From positions 283,822,470-283,886,469 of the forward strand of contig OW240914.1 in NCBI GenBank assembly GCA_933207985.1: 64,000 nucleotides of DNA, written 5' to 3'. Made by a program: the position numbers and the translations under genes. This stretch comes from Pelobates cultripes. Taxonomy: Eukaryota > Chordata > Amphibia > Anura > Pelobatidae. The notes under the pieces were generated by a model. It made no database searches. It was given only the letters and a program-made list of their open reading frames with translations, and was not told where the DNA came from. Positions 55,131-64,000 of the stretch are shown piece after piece (position 1 is the stretch's first letter; the number at the start of each line of letters is the position of its first letter).

Positions 55131-57177
55131 CTCTTCAAACCAGCCATAGTACCCATACATAATACAGTCAGAATATGGCAACACACGATAATTGCAAAAC
55201 ACATAGGAACGGTAATCTAAGGGATTTCAAAGTCTTGTTTGGGCACAGTGTTGCTAAAGTGTTTGCCTACCCCTATATTATAGCTTCACTGTTTTATATC
55301 TGTTGTTTGAGTGTTTTATTATATCTTTTTTGCTATCTATTTATCTATTGGCTGTTACACTACTTTGTTGAACACGAAAAAAGCCAGCATAGCATGAATT
55401 TGGCAACTCTTCAGTTTGTATCTTTGACTAACAAGGTTATGTAAATTGGCATCTATATCTGCATCTTTCTGGTGTAGTAATGACTTCTTATATCAGTTTT
55501 CCATTATTGGCTTTGAAATATTCTATCTGAAAACATAAATTGGGGAAAGAATGTCACATAAAGATGCATTAACTATTACAAACTGACAAATTGTCGGATA
55601 ATTTTATCATAAGAATATCTGAATTAATTGGGGACAATGAGTCTCTTTGTGGAGGATTTTGCAACCTATTTTCTGCTTCAGGCGTAGTTTGATACTGTGA
55701 CTTAATCAAGGTCACAGCGTAAGAAATCTTCAAATTAAAAATAGTTACGGTCACCTCGAAGGCAGTAGCAAGATCCCTGAAATATAACTGCTCTGTATGT
55801 GCTGCCTATTCTCGACTAACATTATCCTTCCCTTCTATACATACTACACAGATATATCTAACAAACTCAAATACTAGAAATTGCATAAAACCAATATCAA
55901 TCATGAGAGGTATCTGGTGGCATTACAATGATAAAATTTAATAACTAAGCTCATGAAATGAAAATGTCTCAATCAGAATAATAATAATAACATATTTTAT
56001 TGCTGCATCATTTTATTCTCAAGCATATAATCTATAACACCAGTTTGCAAGAAAAGGTTTTGAAAAGAAATTAACTATTGTATACAAACTTTAACTTATT
56101 AACATTTCCGTCATATCAATACCAACATGATCAGTAGTAGGACAAAGAGCCAATGTACAGGAGGATAAATTGAACTTAATTTATGGACTATCGCAGGCCT
56201 GGGGAAATGTAAGACCTTAACATATTACTAACATATTACTATTCCGTTCTGGGCTGCCATTTTGGGTGGGATCAGTCTGATATGCAAATGGTATAAGTTC
56301 TTTTTGTTATGGCACAATCGAGCAAAAAAAGTTTTGAGACCTGGTCGGGGATTTACCAAAGGGCAAGCTTCTTAGTTTCTCTAAGATTTTGCCTGTTCTC
56401 AGAGTTCTCATATTCTCTGTTTTTGTAACATATTACCATGTTAATCATGTTAATTTTCCATCCTAAAGTTGCGCAATTTCTATCTAATTTTTAGACGTTC
56501 TGCATCTAATACAAAAATCTGTTATGTTTCTGTCTGTACCTAATTAGCATTTACTCCATTTCCCCCCCTTTTGTTAACATTGTTCTGAATGTTTGTGTGC
56601 ATACATCCGAATGTGAGCATGTGTGTGTACATTAATGTGAGCGTGTATACTATGTAACCTAGATATGTCCTTGGAACCGTCTGGTGTTTTAAAAAAAATA
56701 ATAGCCCTCACCCTTTGTCCATGGGTGGGCGCAGGGGAAGACACCATGTCCTTCGAATCTTTATTCGTTTAAAGGATAGGCATATTATGAGGGCACAGGG
56801 GGTAGACAGACCTACATTCTTTTTTACAACCCCCACCTGAGGCCCACACGTGTGGCCACAGGTGGGGGACTTGTACTAATTCCTCCCTTTACTAGTGACT
56901 GGGGAGCAAGTTCTTTTATAACAGCAAACAACCACTATCTTGTCACTGTTTAGCAGACATGCATTTAATGGGGGCATGTGAGAGGTTTTAACCCCCCCCC
57001 CCCACCCCCAGTTCTCAGGGACATATTAACCCTTGTGGCTTATTTGCAGCTATTTTGATAATTTGTCAATAGCTTATTGCTGTCACTATTTTCAAGGCCA
57101 TTTAGTGAGGATTATGTTCTTGATAAGTGGCATTGAATCGTTGAACTAGAACTTTTCAACTCATATCGAGTTATTTG
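55131..57177. other. AT-rich unassigned sequence
   Basis: No gene. A poly-C tract occurs at about 56992-57008; short open frames look accidental. Confidence 0.5.
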
Positions 57178-57302
57178 CTAAAGTGAGAATTCAAAGTGAA
57201 TTTCAAATTTAAGGCCAGAGTAGCCAATTGAACGCACAGACATTTTTCCATGTGAACTATTTTGAACTAAAATTTGAAATTCACTTTGAATTCTCACTTT
57301 AG
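57178..57302. mobile_element. 125-bp MITE with perfect 33-bp inverted ends
   Basis: Arms 57178-57210 and 57270-57302 are exact reverse complements (starting CTAAAGTGAGAATTCAAAG). The core AAGGCCAGAGTAGCC matches the older copies at 28108-28260 and near 39270. Confidence 0.85.
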
Positions 57303-59284
57303 TGCAAGTATATCTTATATATTTTTGAAAATTGATTAGGTTTGGCTCCTTTAATGGCAGAAATTAAACCGATTCAAACTAATAAAAGTATATCCATTAG
57401 TTTGTAATTGATAACACTAGTCTACAATTTTTAAAATAAATCTTTACAAACATGTTGTTCTAGGCAATTGTATGAATTTTTACATTTCTCATCTTTGTTT
57501 TTCAACCAGTTAATTAACATTTTATTGAATATATTTTCTGTCCGTAAGTTTACTTTTTAGGAATAAATTATGGTTTCTGTTTTCAAGGAAGGGTTGGCAT
57601 AATTAGAATTCAAATAAATTGGTTTACACATACAGGCTCTAATCCTGGACAGTTAAAGGTATTGTGATGGTGACGTTTCCTGAAGTGAGCTAGGATAACA
57701 GGCATCAAATGTCAGCTACATTATGTGAAAATAAGGATTTAGACTGACATAAATGCAGCAGGCAGGTAATGAAATAACAAACGTAGAAAATAATGGTCAA
57801 CCCGATTGCATTGGACCCAATTAGGAGAAGCAATAAACAGTGTCTGAAGAATTTGGGATTAGGGCTGTTTCAAAAAAGACTATTCAAATTCCCCATATGA
57901 AATTCTTATGGGGCCCATATTAATGCATCTAAGGAATTAAAAAAAGTCTAAATTTCAAATGTCAAGGTGTAATGGGCACATTGAGATGTGCCTGCTATAC
58001 AATTACTATGATACATGATTTGAAATTAATGAAGCTCAGATCAACTTATTAAAATGTTGCTTTATATTCACATTTAATAGTATCAATGTTGTACATAGAT
58101 CTTCTGTAATTTATTAAGTAGAAAATTAATTAGATCCAGTGAAACATATATGTCATGGTTTATTGGGATACTACACTTTATTCTTGTATGAAATCTACAG
58201 CAAAAAATGTATTTATCTCACAGAATTGCTGAGAACCTTGTGGGTTCAAGAGGGGAGATTGATGGACGCACTGTGGTCAGAAAATAGAATTGTTGACGTG
58301 GGGCAGTCACCATGGAAACCATTGAAATCAAAGAAAACATTCTGTTGGGAATTCCTTCATTTTTACTACATTGCAATATAATGATAATCTAATGATATAG
58401 AGAGAGATTTATCAAGACAAAACAGGTGCTATTTTGGGTGCAAAGAGCTATATGTTGAGAGATATTGTGTAGGTTTCTACAATGGTTGCTCATTATATAG
58501 CACATTAATTCAGAATCACACTTGTTTTGCCTTGAAATATCTCCCCTAAGATTTCTTAAATTTCCCTATGTAAGTTAGAGGATTTCATTATTATTTAGTC
58601 ACAACCATATGCCACTCATGTTTGTACATTTGCATCATGTATTGGCATTGTGTGTGTGAATACTCTATAGTTGCCAAAACGAATTGGCAACCATATACAG
58701 GAACTGCTTGCTGTCTCAAACCACAACACATCGAGTTATTAGTATTTTGTAAATTAAAGTCAATCGAAAACATATAATTTTTACATAAATCAAAAGTCAC
58801 GGTTGTGTAACAGAACATGCATTATCAACCTAAATGATATATCTCTGCATTGAGCTACCATGTCACTTAGATTTCATTAAATATCGTCAACTAACCTCCA
58901 CCAGGTATGCAGCTAAGCATGAAATCGGTTAAAGCACCAAAACATTTTAAAAATAACTTTTTACATTTTTGTTGAAACAAACATTACAGCTCACTTTAAA
59001 TTGTGGAAAAAGCGGCATACAATCCATGTGTCTACTGCCTGCTTACAGGTCAACTAGAGGCGAGTGATGAAAGGAAAAACATACAAACTGTGTGTGTGAT
59101 TTTTTTTTTGTTTTTGTAATATTTATTTTTTATTCACATTCCAATTATAATACCCACATAGTATATGGATATCAGTGAAATGCAAAGGATACAGAATGCA
59201 TAAGTACCATTTTTCCAGTCAACACATACCAGAATGTGGAATTCTATATTTTATATAGGTGGAAGATACACAGAGCTGATATGC
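57303..59284. other. AT-rich unassigned sequence
   Basis: No recognisable gene or repeat ends. Confidence 0.5.
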
Positions 59285-60171
59285 TTAAAGTAGCACTGTC
59301 ATTCCGAACTTACCTTTCCCCAATCGCTTTCGCTTCTCTTCCTCTCTCAGAATCTGTTCTTCATTTCTTCCTTTCTGATGTAGTTTTCATTAAAACATAA
59401 GACAAAGTAGGTACTACTTTGTCTTGTGTATTCTTCCTAAGCCTGACATTCTCTGACATAGGAGGAGCTTAAATCAGCTCCATTTCTGCATCAGAGAACA
59501 TTTTGCCTCAATACTCATCCTCCTGCTTGAACTTGTGTTGCTTCATTCTCCATTCTCAAACGTTCTGTCATTTAGACCAGGGCGCTGGTGAATTTACCAA
59601 ATTTCAGCCTAACACAATGTCAAAAGTTTGTCCTTTCAGTTTAGGATGAAATTCAGGAATAATTTTCCGTTAGGAGGTGTGGTTTCGGCTAAAAGTCCAT
59701 TTTTTTAACTTGTTAGTCTCTACTCGCTGCATGGCAAGTAGGGGCAGGAGGAACTTTTTACGCCTTCTTATACTAATACTGAGGTCCCTTTGGTGCCCAT
59801 AGAGTAAGGGGAGTAATGGAGAGTAAAGGAAGCTCCCCACCACATCTATTTTTACATATTACAAGGATGGAACTGTGAGCCAGTAACTCTCGCCTTGTAA
59901 TAAGATAACAAAAGAACAATAGTGAATTCCCAAGTGCTGAAATGTCACAGTGCTAGCTAGTGTAGGCAGATGACGTGTTGCACAGGGCCGTCATCTGCCC
60001 ACACTAATATGGCAGTGCCTAGGATCTAGATCTGGGCAGGAAATATAAAGGTAAAAAAGGTGAAATGGGGGATCTAGAGGCATTTGGTGGTAACTAGTGA
60101 GACTATAAAATGTAGTGGAGTCAGGGGGGGGGTTAAAGACCCCAGATGCAGCCATGACAGTGCCGCTTTAA
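59285..60171. mobile_element. TTAA MITE (AAAGYRGCACTGTCAT)
   Basis: TTAAAGTAGCACTGTCAT at 59285 is matched inverted by ATGACAGTGCCGCTTTAA at 60171 (two mismatches), with TTAA at both ends. An internal perfect hairpin AAGACAAAGTAG/CTACTTTGTCTT lies at about 59399-59425. Non-coding. Confidence 0.82.
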
Positions 60172-60439
60172 ACAAATGCATGCTTTTAAATAGAAATACT
60201 ATCACTAGAATAGACTGAATGAGCAAAAAAATGGTTTGTCTGAATTTCAAACCAAAATTTGTCCATTGAGCGGTTTTTGGTTTGTCAAAATATTATCCAA
60301 TAATTTAGTTTTTGTTTTGTTTTTTGTTTGGACAAATCAAATTGTACATTCTCAAACGTTCTTAATGTTTTATCTTCAGCTTTATATTCAGCTTTTTGCT
60401 AGATAACTCCTAAGTTGCTACCTTGTGGGGTTGCCACAT

Positions 60440-60710
60440 TTAAAGGTACACTATAGTATTAGGAATCCAAACACATATTCCTAACACAATATAACTGTAC
60501 TACCTATTTAGATATATGACCCACCTCAGAATGGACTTAAAAGGTATTTTACTTACCTTTTCTCCTTCACAGTGTTGGTCTTGCCACGGTTCCATGGCTG
60601 AGATAATCAACCTTATTGTGTTGCTCCAATCAGAATCTCTTTAAAGAGGTGCATTGAATTGGTACCCTTATGTTGGATTGTCATAATTAGAGGTGCCATT
60701 TTAGAGAGTT
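60440..60710. mobile_element. TTAA MITE fragment (AAAGGTACACTATAG)
   Basis: Starts TTAAAGGTACACTATAGTATTAGG at 60440 and has an inverted pair AGGAATCCAAACACATATTCCT. The right end is not clear. Confidence 0.5.
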
Positions 60711-61404
60711 GTTTAGTATGACATTTAACTAACCAGGCATATTCAGGAACAAATGACGTTAAAATGGTCACAAATGAAATTAAAGTAATTCACTTTCACT
60801 ATCATATATCGTCCATTCAGAATCAATGAATGACTGAAACACATGAAAGAATTGCATCCATCTTGCGATTTTGTACTTGTTTGATTTAATCATTTGAGCA
60901 GTTGTTTGTTGTTCAGACATGCTGCCAAACTGGCCAAATTTCTTCTGAAAGACGGGTTGGTAGAATATGAATGTACAAGTCCAAAAATCCCCTTTTACCT
61001 TCCATGCCATACTACGTACTATATGAACAAATAAATCTGTCATTTAATAATTTGCTTTGAAAGTGAAATTTTACATTGATAATTGTGTTGCGGGATCCAA
61101 AACCTACTTAAAGGGAGGGAGAGTGGGACAAAACAGGTAAGTGAGGATTAATTAAGATGGCCCTTGATTTAAAATGGCTGCTATATGTAATCATAATCTA
61201 AATCCCCACACCCACTTTCTATAGCCAAACCCCCCATATCAACACCTCCTAGCCCTGTCAAGGCCCATTCCACCTAGCTGCGCTGCTCCATGGGCTACAT
61301 TCTACTTTGCATAAATGTCTCCAGCAGGCTAATCCTTAGATATAGCGTAAAAATACTTAACAAGGTGCCATAAAACCAGAAAGAGTTGCCTTAAATATTA
61401 TCAA

Positions 61405-61974
61405 TTAAAGGGACATTCCAGGCCCCAATATACCTTCAATATGTTTGCTAGTTTTTTTAGGTTTTTGCCTCATTAATATGCTGTATTTTTTTTTTGCAGG
61501 CTCAAATCTTTATTGTTCTAGAACACAAAAAAGTGCTTCATCAAGAGCCTGCCTCTTTAGCCACTTTTTTCTCACTCCAGAATAAGACTTCCTTGTCAAA
61601 TGTATGCACACAGCTTAGCCACTGACCGTACTGAATGATCTGAATTACAAAGCATTCTAGGAGAAGACACCAAGGGAGATATATAATAAAGAAATCACAA
61701 CATGGTTATAGTTTCTTTGACTGCCTGCAGCCAGGTTGTGAATTAAATGCAGTTCACTCAGTACTGCTGGAGCTGAGACAGTGTGCATACATTTGAAAAG
61801 GAAGTATTTCTGTCATGACGAGGCGTGGGTAGGGAGGCAGGCTGGCTTGTGGTGCAACATTCTGCAAAACATTTTTTTTTTGTGTGCAACAACTATAAAG
61901 ATTTAAGCATATTAATGAGGCCAAAATCAATCAAATGCATTAAAGTTGTATGGGCCCCCAAGGTGTCCCTTTAA
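61405..61974. mobile_element. TTAA MITE (AAAGGGACAYYCC)
   Basis: TTAAAGGGACATTCCAGGCCCC at 61405 is matched inverted by GGGCCCCCAAGGTGTCCCTTTAA ending 61974; TTAA on both sides. 570 bp, non-coding. Confidence 0.78.
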
Positions 61975-62063
61975 TAGCAAAGTTGTGATTAAGCAACCAC
62001 ATATAAATACATTGTACATTGTACACAGAATTCATGCATTCTTTTTTTATGTTTGTCTGAAGA

Positions 62064-62420
62064 CTAAAGGGCCACTAAAGGCAATGAAAAGGTCTGTGAG
62101 AAATGGTCCTGTTATAACTCTACAACGTTTCCATTACACATCTTTAGTGGCCGTTTTCCTGATAGCCACTAGAGGCGCTTCCCCTGTGAGAACCCAGTCA
62201 GACTGGGCTCTCATTCAAATGCTGCTTCTAGAGAGCATTTTATTGGAGCAGCACTGCGCTTTGTCAAGCATGCACAGTATCCTGCCACTGCATCCCATAA
62301 GTAAACAAAACTAATATTCTAGACCCTTACGGTGGGGGGAGAGGGAGGCAGGCACTAAAATAGAAACTATAGCGTTAGAAATATATGATTGTAGTTCACA
62401 ACGCTATAGTCTTCTTTTAA
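62064..62420. mobile_element. TTAA MITE, related to the serial-hairpin family
   Basis: CTAAAGGGCCACTAAAG (62064; the first T is changed) and CTATAGTCTTCTTTTAA (to 62420) form the ends. It contains TTTAGTGGC...GCCACTAGAGGCGC as in the element at 32307. Confidence 0.6.
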
Positions 62421-62436
62421 GGTTACTCTGTAGACA

Positions 62437-63712
62437 GCAGGGCTCGAGTCCTGCAGGAACGCATGGGAACAGCGTTCCTGCACTTTTTCCACAGCAGGTA
62501 CACCATTCCCATTAGTAGTACTGCAGGACCTGCCCTTTGGGACTCTCCTACCCTGGTGGCAGGTGGCTACAGAATGCCAGGGGGTTCTTTAATAATAATC
62601 CCCAGGGTTCCTCCCCCGTTGCCAGCAGTGGACTATTCAGCAAGGTGTGCGCGCATTGGCGTGGAAATGGACTCCAGGTGAAACCTAGTTTGGAGGGTCC
62701 TGCGACCTTCGGCTGCTGATTGGCTGCCACTGGGATCTTAGCGCACTAATTGGTCAGTTCCGGCCACTGGTTGGAGCTGGTCCCAGAGCAAGCTTGATAG
62801 AGCCACAGCGGTGATGCTCTGATAGAGGAGATAGCAAGAGACAGCCGGGGAGCACAAGAAGAGCTGTGCGGCTGCCAGGGCCGGCCTTTGGGGAGTGCGA
62901 GCTGTGCAGCGAGGGCGCCATGGCAACAGCTCGCAGACCGGCCCGAGTTAAGTGTCTGAAGTGCAGAACAAATCAAGTGCTTAGTGCGGCTGTGCACTTG
63001 ACTTGTGAATGGATAGGGGCGCGGGGACGCAACGTCGACATGCTTCGCCTTTTCAGGGAGCCGTGGAAGGATCCACTCAGTGTGTGAGGACGACGGCCGG
63101 TGCTCTTCAGTCTGCGACTCGGTGGCTTGGGAAACTAACAGCTGGATCCAGGGAGAAGCAGCCTTTAATGTGAGTGCTTGTTCTTTTTACTTTTTTTTAA
63201 CTAAATAGATTGTGTTTTATTGAAGAGGGGCAGGGAACTGGTTAAGGGGGGGCTGAGGACTGGTGAATGGAGGCTGGGGCTTTGATGAAGCGGGGCAGGG
63301 GACTGGTGAAGGGGGCAAGGGGACTGGTGAAGGGGTCGAGGACTGTGAGTGCTTGTTCTTTTTGCTTTTCTTTCTTTTTTTTATTTTACTAAATAGATTG
63401 TGTTTTATTGAAAAGAAGCAGGGGACTGGTGAAGGAGATTGGCGAGGGGGACAGGGGACTGGTGAAGGGGGGCTGGGCACTGGTGAAGGGGGCAGGGGAT
63501 TGGTCAAGGTGGCAGGGGACTGCTAAAGGATACAGGGGACTGGTGAAGGGGGCAGGGGATTGGTAAAGGGGGTTGTGAATTTGATGAAGGGGATTGGTAA
63601 AGGGGACAGGTGAAGGGGGGCTGGGAACAGGTGAACGGGGGCTGGGGACTCGTGAAGGGGGGCAAGAGATTTTGTTTTTACAACTGTCCTATATTTATTC
63701 TTTTATTGCATA
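62437..63712. mobile_element. Possible hAT-like element with minisatellite
   Basis: Begins CAGCAGGGCTCGAGTCCTGC (about 62439), a start resembling hAT ends. It then has a GC-richer part without a recognised gene (62600-63180). A right end was not found, so the call is weak. Confidence 0.35.
63225..63670. repeat. GGGGACTGGTGAAGGGGGCA minisatellite
   Basis: About 20 imperfect units of 17-22 bases, interrupted once by a repeat of the sequence GTGAGTGCTTGTTCTTTTT seen at 63172 and 63346 (a 174-base higher-order period). Open frames across it are artefacts. Confidence 0.92.
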
Positions 63713-63713
63713 G

Positions 63714-63943
63714 TTAAAGGGACACTGTAGTCACCTGAACAACTTTAGCTTAATAAAGCAGTTTTGGTGTATAGAACATGCCCCTGCAGCCTCACTGCTC
63801 AATCCTCTGCCATTTATGAGTTAAATCCCTTTGTTTATAAACCCTAGTCACACCTCCCCTGCATGTGACTTGCACGGCCTTCCATAAACACTTCCTGTAA
63901 AGAGAGCCCTATTTAGGCTTTCTTTATTGCAAGTTCTGTTTAA
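63714..63943. mobile_element. TTAA MITE (AAAGGGACACTGTAG)
   Basis: Begins TTAAAGGGACACTGTAGTCACC and matches the fragment at 28317 over its first 120 bases. It runs to the start of the next MITE. Confidence 0.6.
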
Positions 63944-64000
63944 TTAAAGGACCACTCTAGGCACCCAGACCACTTCAGCTTAATGAAGTGGTCTGGGTGC
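63944..64000. mobile_element. TTAA MITE start, runs off the window
   Basis: TTAAAGGACCACTCTAG, then GCACCCAGACCACTTCA and its inverted copy, the same terminal hairpin as the right end of the MITE at 32307-32808, here in reverse orientation. Confidence 0.75.

Overview
The window is vertebrate repetitive DNA with no convincing host gene, tRNA or rRNA. The mix of elements (tyrosine-recombinase retrotransposons of Ngaro type, L2, L1/Tx1-like and CR1-like LINEs, a Penelope-like relic, Tc1, hAT elements and TTAA-flanked MITEs resembling the Kolobok/T2 group described in Xenopus) points to an anuran amphibian; species cannot be told from this. The only assembly gap is 100 Ns at 51482-51581.

Layout. 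1-8333: a decayed minus-strand L1/Tx1-like LINE cut by a hAT element (2080-4555, 8-bp target duplication), a small retro-insertion (4925-5163, 17-bp duplication) and a Tc1 copy (5333-8331) that itself carries a hAT-like insertion full of ACAG/ACAT repeats. 8334-16335: AT-rich repeat debris and a second hAT copy (9951-13766, perfect 8-bp duplication). 16336-27996: two nearly full-length Ngaro elements, tail to tail and 125 bp apart; called Ngaro-A (plus strand) and Ngaro-B (minus strand) here. 28000-39800: MITEs, a hAT-like block of minisatellite, a CR1-like LINE tail and unassigned sequence. 39803-43287: an L2-clade LINE with one uninterrupted 1067-codon reading frame. 43300-49877: a truncated Tc1 and a Penelope-like relic. 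49878-51914: a third hAT copy holding the gap. 51923-64000: mostly unassigned AT-rich sequence with several TTAA MITEs and a GGGGACTGGTGAAG minisatellite.

Both Ngaro elements have the A1-[genes]-B1-A2-B2 split direct repeats of the group and encode, in order, Gag, RT/RNase H, tyrosine recombinase (YR) and an SGNH hydrolase. Ngaro-B has intact Gag and YR frames but a frameshift after the RT core and a deletion in the hydrolase. Ngaro-A has frameshifts in Gag, RT and YR but an intact hydrolase frame.

The most interesting signal is shared by the two diverged elements. A strong 5' splice site (G|GTAAGC) lies inside gag, and good 3' splice sites lie exactly where the YR frame and the hydrolase frame open, neither of which has an ATG there. 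All four predicted junctions keep frame (phase 1), with introns of nearly equal length in the two elements. This suggests alternative splicing makes Gag-YR and Gag-hydrolase fusions. Also shared are a YY1-ETS-CRE motif order inside gag (candidate internal promoter) and inverted 9-bp arms around the B1/A2 junction (candidate recombinase site).
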